Shown here piece by piece: positions 50,706 through 59,977 of a stretch of DNA of 64,000 nt. The stretch's first letter is position 1. Each line of letters starts with the position of its first letter. Source of the DNA: Archangium violaceum (GTDB taxonomy: Bacteria; Myxococcota; Myxococcia; Myxococcales; Myxococcaceae); NCBI RefSeq assembly GCF_016887565.1, contig NZ_CP069396.1:8848001-8912000 (forward strand), in the 5' to 3' direction. Under the pieces are notes generated by a model. That model had not been told where the DNA came from. It did not search any database and worked only from the letters and a program-made list of their open reading frames with translations. The position numbers and the translations under genes were made by a program.

Positions 50706-50744
50706 GGGGATCCCTTCCAGCCAACCTCACTGGAAGAGATCCCC
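50706..50744 (-). terminator. Hairpin between the GH16 and GH3 genes
   Basis: GGGGATC pairs with GATCCCC and, after a 2x2 mismatch, TTCCAG pairs with CTGGAA around a nine-base loop. It is 20 bp past the GH16 stop. No T-run follows, so it may be an intercistronic processing or partial terminator site. Confidence 0.4.
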
Positions 50745-50763
50745 GAGCACTTCTCCGGGACTG

Positions 50764-53370
50764 CTACTTCAGGTCGAGATAGTCGACCGAGAACACCCAT
50801 CCGTTCGGGTGGGTCACGCCCACCAGGCAGAGCGTCCCCGTGCCACTCGTGGAGACCGCCGCGGTGAGGTTGGTCAGGCTCGGGCTGCTCCAGCCGCCGG
50901 TCGCCGTGCTCAGCGTGTACGTGCCGATGGTGGTGCCATTGAACTTCAGCTGCGCCTGGCCACCGGTGTACGGCGCGCCCACGTGAGCCGTCGCGGAGGT
51001 GATGCCGGACATGTTCACGTTGCTCCAGCAGATGGTGTCATTGCCCTCGAAGGCGACGACCTTGCCACCGCTGTCCCCGCCGGCCTCGGCGAAGCAGCCC
51101 GTCAGCGTGGCGCTCTCCGCCTCCAGACGCCGGGGCGTGACCGTGCCGACGCACTGGCCCGAGGTGTTGCACGTCGTCCCCGAGGCGCAGGTGCCACAGG
51201 TACCGCCGCAACCATCGCTGCCGCACACCTTGCCCGAGCACGCGGGCACACAGGAGCTGACGCACTGGCCCGAGGTGTTGCACGTCGTCCCCGAGGCGCA
51301 GGTGCCACAGGTACCGCCGCAACCATCGCTGCCGCACACCTTGCCCGAGCACGCGGGAGTGCAGGTGCTGGTGGACGCCACGCATTGGCCCCAGCTGGCG
51401 CAGGTCGTTCCGGTGCGGCACGCGCCGCAGGTGCCGCCGCAGCCATCGCTCCCACACAGCTTGCCCGTGCAGTCCGGCTGGCAGGCGTTGGCCGTGGTGC
51501 CGATGTACATGTCGTCCAGGTAGAGCTGCGCGCCCGTGTAGGCGGAGCCGCCCAGGGAGATCTCGAACTTGTAGGTGTCCGTGGCGGACGCGGTGAAGTT
51601 GGGACCGGTGCACGTGGTCCACGAGGTGCCCACATTGCAGCTGAAGGTGGCGATGGCCGTCCACGGATCATGCGCCTGGACGATCTTGATGGGCACCGTG
51701 CGCGCCGCGTTCGACTTCAGGTCCACCTTCCACTTGTACGAGGTACCGGCCTGCAGCTGGAAGCCCTCCTGCCGCACCTGCACGCTGTGCGTCGCCCAGC
51801 CGCCGTTGTCCACGCGCACCCACTGCACGAAGCCGCGCGTACCGCCCTCGTTGATGACCTCGGTGAGGCCCGCGCCACCGTCGAAGAACAGGTCGCTGCG
51901 GTGGTAGGTGAAGTCCTCGTTGAAGCCGCAGTTGCGGATGAGGTTGTCGGGCACGCCGTTGTTGTCGATGTCCTGGCACGCGGCCCGGGGAGCCTGCGCA
52001 TAGCCCGAGTTGCGGTGGTACCAGCGGACGTAGTCCACCTCGAGCTTGGCCTTGTCACCATGGGCCGCCCAGTCGATGTTGACGCACGAGCCCGCCGTCT
52101 CCTGGCACTTGCCGCTCACGCACGCCGCGCCATTGGCGCACTGCGCGCTCGAGGTGCAGGCGCGGTCCTTCCACCCCAGACAGCCCAGCTCGCCACCCAC
52201 GGCGTTGTTGAGGATGAGATACATCGGCTGACGGAACTCGGTCGCGCCGTCACCCGTGCTGAAGGTGCCCACGGGCTGCCCGCCGTTCTGCGGCATGTTG
52301 TCGATGTAGATCTTGAAACCGCTTTCATCCCAGAGAAAGCCCCACGTGTGCCACTGGTGATAGTCGATCGTCTTGCCGCCCCAGGTGGCCCGCGCGCCGC
52401 CCACGTCCCCGTCACACTTCGCGTCACCGTTGTTGGGCCAGGAGCTGCACGCGTTGGGCTCCCATCCACCGGAGTTGGCCGCCAGCTCGCCCGCCTCGGG
52501 GAACTCGCGCCACAGCACGTTGTAGCCCATGGCCTCGTTGGCCGGGTACAGGGCCCTGTTCTCCTTGATCTGCGTGTACTCCATGATGTCGATCTCGCCA
52601 TTCATGGGCCAGCCCGCGCTGTCATCACGGCCACCGTTGGTGATGGCTCCGTTGGCGCCGAGCATCCAGATGGCGGGCCACATGCCGCTGGGCGGCGTGG
52701 CCCCGGCGGGCAGATCCGCGAAGGGCATGCGCGCGCGGAACTCGATGTAGCCGTAACGGTACTCGACCTTCTCGTCGCTCTTGATGCGGCCCGAGGAGTA
52801 CTTCGTCCCGTTCACCGGCGCGTTGGCCGTGCCATTGAACGGCGCGCACTCCTCGTGATCGTAGACACCGTTGCGGTTCTGGTCGTACACGCAGTAGCCG
52901 GTGGCCGCGCACGTGCCGTTGGTGCCACATTGGCTGGAGGCGGTACATTGTTGCCAGACCACACAGTCCAACGGCTCCTGCCGCGCCAGCAGCGTCAGCT
53001 TGCCGTTCTCGACACAGTAGTTCCAGTTGTTGGGATTGTTGGGACACTCCCGGTTCGTATAGGCCTGCTGCTCGAAGTTGACGCCCAGGTTCTCCTTCGT
53101 CCAGTACTGGGTGTTGAGATAGGACTTGGGCTGGCCCTTGTTCAGGTCGCCGCCAAAGTCATCCTCCCACGTCAATCCAAACGTCTGGCCGCCGATGGTG
53201 AGCGTCCTGGAGCCGGTGGACTCCAGCGACGCCTCGTACCCAGACTCCACTGAGTCCATGGTCTCGTCGTTGGTCGCCACCGCGCATCCCACTCCCGCGA
53301 CGACGCCCGCGACCAGGAAAGCGCTTTCAATCATGCGCTGCTTCCAGGACGAACTTCCGCTTCGTTTCAT
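50764..53370 (-). CDS. Secreted GH16 endo-beta-glucanase with Cys-rich repeats and CBM6
   Basis: 868 residues from ATG 53370, nine bases after AAGGAG. N-terminal signal with Cys29 (GVVAGVGC, poor lipobox). GH16 domain about 60-515 has nucleophile and acid/base in EIDIME (Glu259, Glu264); it cuts beta-1,3 or mixed glucans. Two Cys-rich inserts interrupt it (about 136-177 and 450-475). Then a carbohydrate-binding jelly-roll (about 530-675), three Cys-rich units of the form C-x-G-K-x-C-G-S-D-G-C-G-G-T-C (about 676-787), and a CBM6-like end (RRLEAESATLTG... SVDYLDLK). Likely degrades fungal or algal glucan with the GH3 enzyme downstream. Confidence 0.9.
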   Translation of the reverse strand: MKRSGSSSWKQRMIESAFLVAGVVAGVGCAVATNDETMDSVESGYEASLESTGSRTLTIGGQTFGLTWEDDFGGDLNKGQPKSYLNTQYWTKENLGVNFEQQAYTNRECPNNPNNWNYCVENGKLTLLARQEPLDCVVWQQCTASSQCGTNGTCAATGYCVYDQNRNGVYDHEECAPFNGTANAPVNGTKYSSGRIKSDEKVEYRYGYIEFRARMPFADLPAGATPPSGMWPAIWMLGANGAITNGGRDDSAGWPMNGEIDIMEYTQIKENRALYPANEAMGYNVLWREFPEAGELAANSGGWEPNACSSWPNNGDAKCDGDVGGARATWGGKTIDYHQWHTWGFLWDESGFKIYIDNMPQNGGQPVGTFSTGDGATEFRQPMYLILNNAVGGELGCLGWKDRACTSSAQCANGAACVSGKCQETAGSCVNIDWAAHGDKAKLEVDYVRWYHRNSGYAQAPRAACQDIDNNGVPDNLIRNCGFNEDFTYHRSDLFFDGGAGLTEVINEGGTRGFVQWVRVDNGGWATHSVQVRQEGFQLQAGTSYKWKVDLKSNAARTVPIKIVQAHDPWTAIATFSCNVGTSWTTCTGPNFTASATDTYKFEISLGGSAYTGAQLYLDDMYIGTTANACQPDCTGKLCGSDGCGGTCGACRTGTTCASWGQCVASTSTCTPACSGKVCGSDGCGGTCGTCASGTTCNTSGQCVSSCVPACSGKVCGSDGCGGTCGTCASGTTCNTSGQCVGTVTPRRLEAESATLTGCFAEAGGDSGGKVVAFEGNDTICWSNVNMSGITSATAHVGAPYTGGQAQLKFNGTTIGTYTLSTATGGWSSPSLTNLTAAVSTSGTGTLCLVGVTHPNGWVFSVDYLDLK
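51148..51357. repeat. Two identical 99-bp copies of a Cys-rich unit
   Basis: The copies at 51148-51246 and 51259-51357 look identical base for base, with a 111-bp period (37 codons). A third, diverged copy lies at about 51375-51475. They encode the Cys-rich units of the GH16 protein. Confidence 0.8.
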
Positions 53371-53717
53371 GTCCTTGCTCCTTTCCACATCCCTGGTAGA
53401 GACGAGAAGAAAAAGTAAATCCCGCAAAAATTGTCTTATACCAATATCCGACTTCGGGAAACGCGAAAAAGCTTGACGCAACGCGGCAGTCGCGCTCGTC
53501 GAGCAAAAAAGACGCATGGAGAGAGGAATACGGAGTCGTCCAGTGCACAGAGGAGGGGAAGCACGAGCACCGGGGACTCCCCGGAGCGGCCCGGGTCCAT
53601 CCAGACCCTCGGCACCGGGATGTCAGATCCGTCTCCCACGATGCGTGCCCGGCGGAGCGCCCCCCATGCCGGGGGACTTCGTCGAGGACGTCACCCGTCG
53701 TCACTCGAGGACACTGG
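53371..53717. other. 347-bp divergent intergenic region (GH16 / subtilase)
   Basis: No gene is seen. The 53410-53480 part is AT-rich for this genome and likely holds the GH16 promoter; on the minus strand TATAAG at about 53432-53437 is a possible -10. Near 53690 the plus strand prepares the subtilase start (GAGG seven bases before ATG). Confidence 0.4.
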
Positions 53718-55997
53718 ATGAAGTCACCGCGTTACTCCTCCCCTCTCACGGGCGCGCTGGTGGGCCTGGCCCTGTGGACCACGGCTCCCGCCGCCGACGC
53801 CGCTCCCCAGCAGCAGTTGCAGCCTCGCGCCGCCGCCGAGAAGCGCACCCAGAAGGAGCTGCCCGCGGGCACGCCCGTGGAGCGCCTGGTCGTGAAGTTC
53901 CACGAGGGCAGCCGCGTGCGCCTGCGCGACCGTGCCCTGCGGTCGATGGCCTCCGAGCGCTCCCTGGCCGAGCGCGCGCTGCTGTCCGGCCGCGGCCTGT
54001 CCGAGGCCCGCGTGGCCGACGACGTGAAGGCCGTACAAGCCTTGTTGGAGCGCGCCCCGCGCACCGCCGCCCCACGCCGCCTCTTCTCCGAGGACGAGTC
54101 CACCCTGGAGGCGCGCAAGGCCTCCGGTGAGGCACGGAGCGGCCACCAACTGGCGGACCTCAACCTCTACGTCGAGGTGCCCCTGCTGCCCGGCACCACC
54201 GCCGAGCGCGTGCGGGAGCTGGTCGACGCGCTCAACGCGCTGGACAGCGTGGAGGTGGCCTACGCCCAGCCTCCCGCCGAGCCGGCCATGGTGAACTTCG
54301 GCCTGGACGAGGCCGTGCGCGGAGTGCTGGCCGCCGCGGACATCTCGCCCACCACGCCTCTCTACGAGAGCCAGCAGGGCTACCTCAACGCCGCCCCCGC
54401 CGGCATCGACGCGCGCTTCGCCTGGACGATGGCTGGCGGCAAGGGCGCGGGCGTGCGCATCGTGGACATCGAGGGCGGCTGGCGCACCACCCATGAGGAT
54501 CTGCCGCCCCTCTTCCACACGGGTGGCACGCAGATCAACGACGTGAGCTGGCGCAACCACGGCACCGCGGTGCTGGGGGAGATGGTGGCCGCGGCCAACG
54601 GCTACGGTGTGACGGGCATCTCGCACGAAGCGGTGGCGGGTATCGAGTCGCACAGCGGCGTGGGCGTGGCCACGGCCGTCAACCGCGCGGCGGCGGCGGT
54701 GGGCCGCGGCGGCATCGTGCTGATCGAAGCGCACAGCCCGGGCCCGGCGGATGCCACGCCGTGCACGTGCAACACCAGCCAGTGCAACTACATCGCCATG
54801 GAGTACTGGCAGGGCGAGTACGACGCCATCGCCACGGCCACCGCGAACGGTGTGGTGGTGGTGGAGGCGGCCGGCAACGGCAGCGCCAACCTGGATGACG
54901 CCGCCTATGGCGGGCGCTTCAACCGGGCGGTGCGCGACTCGGGCGCCATCATCGTGGGTGCCAGCCAGGGCAGCTCCCGCGCCCCCACGTGTTGGACGAA
55001 CTTCGGCGGCCGCGTGGACGTCCACGGCTGGGGCCAGTCGGTGACGACACTGGGTTACGGCGACCTCTTCGGCTCCGCGTACGGCGAGGACCAGTACTAC
55101 ACGTCTGGCTTCAGCGGCACCTCCAGCGCTTCACCCATCGTCACGGGTGCGGCCGCCAGCATCCAGGGCGTGGCGATGGCCTCCGGCCGTGGCGCGCTGG
55201 ACTCGCGCACCGTCCGCACGCTGCTGACCTCCACGGGTACGCCGCAGAGCTCCGACTCGCGCAACATCGGGCCCCTGCCCGACCTGCGCCGGGCCCTCGT
55301 GTCCGTCGCTCCGCCTGACCAGTACCTGGTGGGCGACTGGAACGGCGATGGGCGCTCGAACCTGGCCACACGGCGCGCCAGCAGTGTCCTCATGGACTTC
55401 AACTTCGACGGGACCGTGGATCTCAACCAGGGGTACGGAGATGGCGCGGGCGAGGACCAATACCTGGCGGGTGATTGGAACGGCGATGGGCGCTCGAACG
55501 TGGCCGTGAGGCGCGGCCACTGCGTCCACATGGACACCAACTTCGATGGGACCCCGGAGCTCACCCAGTGCTACGGCAATGGCGCGGGCGAGGACCAGTA
55601 CCTCGTCGGTGACTGGGACGGCGACGGCCGGTCGAACCTCGCGGTGCGGCGCGGCAGCTGCGTCCACATGGACACCAACTTCGACGGAACCTCGGAACTC
55701 ACCCAGTGCTACGGCAACGGGGCGGGCGAGGACCAGTACCTCGTCGGTGACTGGGATGGCGATGGCCGGTCGAACCTCGCGGTGCGGCGCGGCAGCTGCG
55801 TCTACATGGACACCAACTTCGATGGGACCTTGGACATCACCCAGTGCTACGGCAACGGCGGCGGTGAGAACGAGTACCTCGTCGGTGATTGGAATGGGGA
55901 CCGGCGGTCGAACCTCGCGGTGCGGCGCGGCGGCTGCGTCCACATGGATTACAACTTCGACGGGACCTCGGAGCTCACCCAGTGCTTCAATCCCTGA
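53718..55997 (+). CDS. Secreted subtilisin-like serine protease with five FG-GAP-like repeats
   Basis: 759 residues from ATG 53718. Signal peptide 1-28, propeptide to about 215. The S8 domain has Asp250 (RIVDIEGGW), His281 (WRNHGTAVLGEM), Asn387 (EAAGNGS) and Ser469 (GFSGTSSASPIVTG), so it should be active. Two Cys pairs (CTCNTSQC) lie in an insert. From about 533 five repeats of 45 residues (DQYLVGDWNGDGRSNLAVRRG... TQCYGNGAGE) carry Asp-rich D-W-N-G-D-G loops that probably bind calcium. Secreted proteases of this kind serve predation. The gene faces away from the GH16 gene. Confidence 0.9.
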   Translation: MKSPRYSSPLTGALVGLALWTTAPAADAAPQQQLQPRAAAEKRTQKELPAGTPVERLVVKFHEGSRVRLRDRALRSMASERSLAERALLSGRGLSEARVADDVKAVQALLERAPRTAAPRRLFSEDESTLEARKASGEARSGHQLADLNLYVEVPLLPGTTAERVRELVDALNALDSVEVAYAQPPAEPAMVNFGLDEAVRGVLAAADISPTTPLYESQQGYLNAAPAGIDARFAWTMAGGKGAGVRIVDIEGGWRTTHEDLPPLFHTGGTQINDVSWRNHGTAVLGEMVAAANGYGVTGISHEAVAGIESHSGVGVATAVNRAAAAVGRGGIVLIEAHSPGPADATPCTCNTSQCNYIAMEYWQGEYDAIATATANGVVVVEAAGNGSANLDDAAYGGRFNRAVRDSGAIIVGASQGSSRAPTCWTNFGGRVDVHGWGQSVTTLGYGDLFGSAYGEDQYYTSGFSGTSSASPIVTGAAASIQGVAMASGRGALDSRTVRTLLTSTGTPQSSDSRNIGPLPDLRRALVSVAPPDQYLVGDWNGDGRSNLATRRASSVLMDFNFDGTVDLNQGYGDGAGEDQYLAGDWNGDGRSNVAVRRGHCVHMDTNFDGTPELTQCYGNGAGEDQYLVGDWDGDGRSNLAVRRGSCVHMDTNFDGTSELTQCYGNGAGEDQYLVGDWDGDGRSNLAVRRGSCVYMDTNFDGTLDITQCYGNGGGENEYLVGDWNGDRRSNLAVRRGGCVHMDYNFDGTSELTQCFNP
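55311..55990. repeat. Five tandem 135-bp repeats in the subtilase gene
   Basis: Units start with the codons for D-Q-Y-L-V/A-G-D-W-N/D-G-D-G near 55315, 55450, 55585, 55720 and 55855. Units three and four are nearly identical at the DNA level. Confidence 0.85.
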
Positions 55998-56071
55998 GTG
56001 TTCCGGGCAGATAGCCATCCACGGCTATCCGCCCCGCCGCACGTCCACCCGGGCGTGCGGCACTCCCGGGT

Positions 56072-57403
56072 CTACGCTCCTCCGGTATGGAGCGCTTCGT
56101 AGGCCGAGCGCCAGAAGTCCACGAAAACCGGAGGAGCGGCCGGAGAATCCATCAGCCGCTGCGTCAGCAGGATGCCGATCAGCCCGGTCCGGGGATCCCA
56201 ATAGCAGGACGTTCCGTACCCGCCATCCCAGCCGAAACCACGAGGCTCCCCGGGCTCATGCCGGTGGACGATGGAGAGCGCATAACCCCAGCCGCGCTTG
56301 TCCCAGAAGCCGGGGCTGAAAGGCGATACGGCCTTCTGTCCTGGAGTGATGTGGTCGGTGGTCATGAGCTCGACCGAGCGCTCGGAGAGGAGGCGTCTGC
56401 CCCCGTGCGCCCCCTTGTTCAGCATCATCCGGGCGAAGGCGAGGTAGTCGTCGGCCGTCGAGACCAGGCCGCCAGACGCGGACGGGAAGCCCGGCGGATG
56501 GCTGAACCGGCTGTCTCCACCGGCGGCGTCGAAGACCCCGAGCATTCCTGTCGCGGGATCGCGCACGTAGCAGGTGGGCAGCCGGTCGAGCTTCGCGGCC
56601 GGCACGCTGAAACCACTGTCCTTCATTCCCAGCGGCTCGAAGATGCGTTCCCTGAAGAAGTCCTCGAGCGGCTGACCAGAGGCTCGCGCGATCAGCACGC
56701 CGAGAACGGTGAGGCCGGTGTCGTACATCCAGGCCTCGCCCGGCTGCCGCATCAGCGGCAAGGAGCCCAGGGCACGGATCCAAGCATCCGGACTCGGCGC
56801 CTTCGGCAGCCAGGGGCCGACCGCGACGCCCCGTTCGGTCATGGCCTGGACGATCGGATACTCGCCCCGCGCCATGATCGCGCCCATGCCCATGCGCAGC
56901 GTCAGGAGATCGCTGACGAGAATCGGGCGGTTGGCGGGCACGGTGTCGTCTACCGGCCCGTCGAGGCGTGCGAGGACCCTGCGGTTGGAGAGCTCGGGCA
57001 GCAGACGGTCCACCGGCTCGTCGAGGCTGAGCTTTCCGTCTTCCACCAGGAGCATCGCCGCGACCCCCGCGACCGGCTTGGTCAGGGAGGCGATCCGGAA
57101 CAGGGTGTCGCGCCGCATCGGTGACGCACCGCCAAAGGACTGCATTCCGATCACGTCCGCGTGTACCTCGCCCCCTCGGCTGAGCAGCGTCACGACACCC
57201 GGCAGGTCGCCGCGTTCGACATGGGCGGCCATGACCGCATGCATGCTGTCGAGCCCCTCCTTGGAAAACCCCGCGTTGGCCACCTCTTTCCTCACATCCG
57301 CCTGGTGGCAACCCCACGTAGCCGCCCCAATCGCCGCGGCACCCACGAGCACGCTCCGGCGGTCGACCTCCTCGTGAGCCGCGCCGTCCCCTCGACGTTG
57401 CAT
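56072..57403 (-). CDS. Serine hydrolase of the beta-lactamase/esterase (class C-like) family
   Basis: 443 residues from ATG 57403 (GGAGAGGAG upstream). N-terminus DRRSVLVGAAAIGAATWGC suggests Tat or lipoprotein export. Ser106-x-x-Lys109 (IASLTKP) is the active pair. A Tyr motif and the final H-x-G-like region (GWDGGYGTSCYWDP) fit EstB-type esterases, penicillin-binding protein-like or 6-aminohexanoate hydrolases more than true beta-lactamases. It is divergent from an HxlR regulator with two operators between them, so its expression is likely substrate-controlled. Confidence 0.87.
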   Translation of the reverse strand: MQRRGDGAAHEEVDRRSVLVGAAAIGAATWGCHQADVRKEVANAGFSKEGLDSMHAVMAAHVERGDLPGVVTLLSRGGEVHADVIGMQSFGGASPMRRDTLFRIASLTKPVAGVAAMLLVEDGKLSLDEPVDRLLPELSNRRVLARLDGPVDDTVPANRPILVSDLLTLRMGMGAIMARGEYPIVQAMTERGVAVGPWLPKAPSPDAWIRALGSLPLMRQPGEAWMYDTGLTVLGVLIARASGQPLEDFFRERIFEPLGMKDSGFSVPAAKLDRLPTCYVRDPATGMLGVFDAAGGDSRFSHPPGFPSASGGLVSTADDYLAFARMMLNKGAHGGRRLLSERSVELMTTDHITPGQKAVSPFSPGFWDKRGWGYALSIVHRHEPGEPRGFGWDGGYGTSCYWDPRTGLIGILLTQRLMDSPAAPPVFVDFWRSAYEALHTGGA

Positions 57404-57424
57404 CGTCCGCTCCTCTCCTGCATG

Positions 57425-57484
57425 ACTGGTTGCGAAGTACAACCAGTTGTACGGTAGAAGCACTGGTGCGAGAATGCAACCGGT
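57425..57484. promoter_or_regulatory. Two HxlR-type inverted repeats
   Basis: Site 1 (57425-57447): ACTGGTTG and CAACCAGT, perfect 8-bp arms, seven-base spacer. Site 2 (57462-57484): ACTGGTGC and GCAACCGGT-like arms with the same 23-bp length. Both lie between the divergent serine hydrolase and HxlR genes, with centres 37 bp apart. Confidence 0.7.
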
Positions 57485-57502
57485 TTTTCTTGGAGCAGAA
57501 GC

Positions 57503-58015
57503 ATGAGCGCCGCACACCGGTCGGGTTGCCCGATCAACCTCTCACTCGAGATCTTCGGGGACCGTTGGAGCCTGATCATCCTGCGGGACATGATCTTCGG
57601 CGGCCGGCGGCACTTCCGAGAGCTGCTGACCCAGTCCGAGGAAGGCATCTCCTCCAACATCCTGGCCGATCGCCTGAAGATGCTGCTGGACGAGGGAATG
57701 ATCACGAAGGCCGACGATCCCAGCCACAAGCAGAAGGCGGTCTACAGCCTGACGGAGAAATCCATCGCGCTCGTTCCCATCTTCGCGCATCTGGGCGCCT
57801 GGGGGCGCAGGTACCTGCCGGTGAGCGAGGAGCTCAGCATCCGCGCGCAGCTCCTGGAGGAAGGCGGCCCGGCCCTGTGGGAGCAGTTCATGGCCGAGCT
57901 GCGCGAGGAACATCTCGGGAAGCCAGCGAAACGAGCGGGCCCTTCCGTCGCCGAGCGGTTGCAGGCCGCCTACGAAGAAGTCCGCGCCCGGCAAGCAAAG
58001 AAGGCCCCCCGGTGA
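57503..58015 (+). CDS. HxlR-family transcriptional regulator
   Basis: 170 residues from ATG 57503 (GGAG eight bases upstream). HxlR signature: SGCPINLSLEIFGDRWSLIILRDMIFGGRRHFRELLTQSEEGISSNILADRLKMLLDEGMITKADDP. It should bind the ACTGGTTG repeats and govern the divergent serine hydrolase and itself. The Cys at residue 9 is the position that senses reactive aldehydes or oxidants in HxlR/HypR relatives. A C-terminal helix of about 50 residues is longer than usual. Confidence 0.88.
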   Translation: MSAAHRSGCPINLSLEIFGDRWSLIILRDMIFGGRRHFRELLTQSEEGISSNILADRLKMLLDEGMITKADDPSHKQKAVYSLTEKSIALVPIFAHLGAWGRRYLPVSEELSIRAQLLEEGGPALWEQFMAELREEHLGKPAKRAGPSVAERLQAAYEEVRARQAKKAPR

Positions 58016-58018
58016 GGC

Positions 58019-58561
58019 TCAGTACAGGGCCAACGCCACCCAGCGGTCCGCCTGTGTCGGGTCATGTTGAAACGAGACCTCGAAGGACGTGGAGCCCGCG
58101 TTCCTGGCGAGGATCCGATCTCGCGTGGCCTCGTCCTTGAACCGGAGCGCCTGGTCGTTCACGACGAAGTAGCCCGTCGAGGAATCCCCGCGCAGGTCAC
58201 CGGGCTCGAGCCGCAGGAGGAATTCCTGGTCAGCGTCCACCGGCTCGGTGCTCAGCAGCTCCGCGAGCACCCACCGCTCGCTCGAGCCGTCCTGAGGAGG
58301 ATCCTGGACCGGCAGCTTCCGCACGCGAATCCGCTGACGGATACCGTCGCGGAAGGTGAAGCCCTCGATTCCCCCGAAGTGGCGCGCCGGGGGAATCTCC
58401 AGCTCACCCTGCACGAGCAGGCACAGGGTGCGCCCGACGCCCGTGCACGGTGCGCGGTAGTGCTCGATGACGACGACCTCGTCTCCGGAACAGGCGGCGA
58501 GGACTCCCAGGACGAGTGGAGCGGCGAAGCGAGCCAACGAGCATTTGAATACAGACATCAT
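58019..58561 (-). CDS. DUF4377 lipoprotein
   Basis: 180 residues, start after AGGAGACCTC; ATG 58558 is equally possible. Signal and lipobox LGVLAACSG (lipid Cys about 24). The middle reads YRAPCTGVGRTLCLLVQG, then GGIEGFTFRDG and WVLAELLSTEPV, the conserved points of DUF4377. Two Cys about ten residues apart probably form a disulfide. Function unknown; the domain often accompanies HslJ/META folds. It is convergent with the HxlR gene, three bases apart. Confidence 0.8.
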   Translation of the reverse strand: MMSVFKCSLARFAAPLVLGVLAACSGDEVVVIEHYRAPCTGVGRTLCLLVQGELEIPPARHFGGIEGFTFRDGIRQRIRVRKLPVQDPPQDGSSERWVLAELLSTEPVDADQEFLLRLEPGDLRGDSSTGYFVVNDQALRFKDEATRDRILARNAGSTSFEVSFQHDPTQADRWVALALY

Positions 58562-58706
58562 GAGGTCTCCTGAAGGATGAGCCCCGTGGCATCTGCATGA
58601 GCCGTGCCGCTACATCCCCTCCTGACGCGCGAACGTGTCGCCCCCCTCGGAAAACCAGGGAGAGACGGAGGCGACTCGCGAAAATCTGAAGGCGTTCCGC
58701 GGGCGC

Positions 58707-59963
58707 TCAACGGCTCGCGGCGTGGGCCTCCACCTGCTGCCACACGCGGAAGACGTTGCCCGAGGCGATCTTCTCGATGTCCGCCTCGCCATAGCCGCGC
58801 TCGAGGAGGACGCGGAAGAGGTTGGGATACTGGGACACGTCCTTGAGCCCGATGGGGAGCGTGGGGCCCACGCCATCGAAGTCGGAGCCGAGCCCCACGT
58901 GGTCGATGCCCACCAGCTTCACCACGTGATCGATGTGGTCGGCCACGTCCTCCACCCTGGCGAGGGGGAGCGGATGCTCGCGCAGATAGGACTCGGCGAA
59001 CGCCTTCAGCTCGGGGCTGTCCTGCTTCAAGCCTCGCTCCGTGGCGAAGTCCATCATGGCCTTGCGGATCTGTCCCTCGTAGGCGTTGGCGGCCTGGGAG
59101 AGGAACCCGGAGCCGAAGTTGATCATCACCACCCCACCCTTCCCCGCCACGGCGCGAATGAGCTCATCGCTGATGTTGCGCTCGAAGCCGGGCGTGAAGT
59201 GACGACACGAGGAGTGCGAGGCGATGACGGGCACCTGACTCGACTCCACCGCCTGACGGATGGCGTCATCCGAGAGGTGCGAGACATCCACCATGATGCC
59301 CACCCGGTTCATCTCGGCGACCACCTGCTTGCCGAAGGGGCTGAGACCGTTCCAGGTGCGCTTGCCCCTGTTGAAGGAGGCATCGCTGAGCTGGTTGTCC
59401 TTGGAGTGCGTGAGGGTGATGTAGCGCACGCCGCGCCGCTGGAAGTGCGCCACGTTCTCCAGCTTGTCCTCGATGGCGGCACCGTTCTCGATGCCCAGCG
59501 CGAAGGAGACCTTGCCCTCCTGGGAGTTGCGCCGGGCCTCCTCGACCGAGCGGGCCATGGCGAACTTCTCGGGAGACCCGCGGGCGAGCTTCTCCACCAG
59601 GTCGATCAGCGAATCCGCGAGGGACTTGGCGCCACCCTTCTCCTGGTACTCGGCGGGGATGTAGATGGACATGAAGGCCACGTCGAGGCCCCCCTCCACG
59701 GCGCGGGGGTAGTCGAAGTCGCCCTCGGCGGTGCGCTGCGCGACATCCTCGGTGGGCGCCCCATCGGGCCCCAGCTTCTCCCTGAGGCGGTAGGGCACGT
59801 CGATATGACCATCGGCGATGATGAAGCGTCTGGCGAGCTCGCGGCCGCGCTCGGCGGGGTCCGTGGGCGAGGGGCTCACCGGGGTCTCCTGGCGGTTCGT
59901 GCCGTGGGTGCAGGCCGAGCTCGCGAGCAGGACGAGGCTGAGAAACGCAGTGGAGGGTCTCAT
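58707..59963 (-). CDS. Membrane dipeptidase (M19, renal dipeptidase family) lipoprotein
   Basis: 418 residues from ATG 59963. Lipobox LLASSAC with Cys18. The metal site begins with H53-x-D55 (ADGHIDVPYRL). Later motifs SFALGIENG (bridging Glu), VDVSHLSDD and IASHSSCRHF (His pair) and GIDHVGLGSDFDGVGP complete the two-zinc site. The enzyme splits dipeptides, including D-containing ones from peptidoglycan. It follows the 2-hydroxyacid dehydrogenase gene by 14 bp and is probably in an operon with it. Confidence 0.9.
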   Translation of the reverse strand: MRPSTAFLSLVLLASSACTHGTNRQETPVSPSPTDPAERGRELARRFIIADGHIDVPYRLREKLGPDGAPTEDVAQRTAEGDFDYPRAVEGGLDVAFMSIYIPAEYQEKGGAKSLADSLIDLVEKLARGSPEKFAMARSVEEARRNSQEGKVSFALGIENGAAIEDKLENVAHFQRRGVRYITLTHSKDNQLSDASFNRGKRTWNGLSPFGKQVVAEMNRVGIMVDVSHLSDDAIRQAVESSQVPVIASHSSCRHFTPGFERNISDELIRAVAGKGGVVMINFGSGFLSQAANAYEGQIRKAMMDFATERGLKQDSPELKAFAESYLREHPLPLARVEDVADHIDHVVKLVGIDHVGLGSDFDGVGPTLPIGLKDVSQYPNLFRVLLERGYGEADIEKIASGNVFRVWQQVEAHAASR

Positions 59964-59977
59964 GGCCACTCGCTTAC

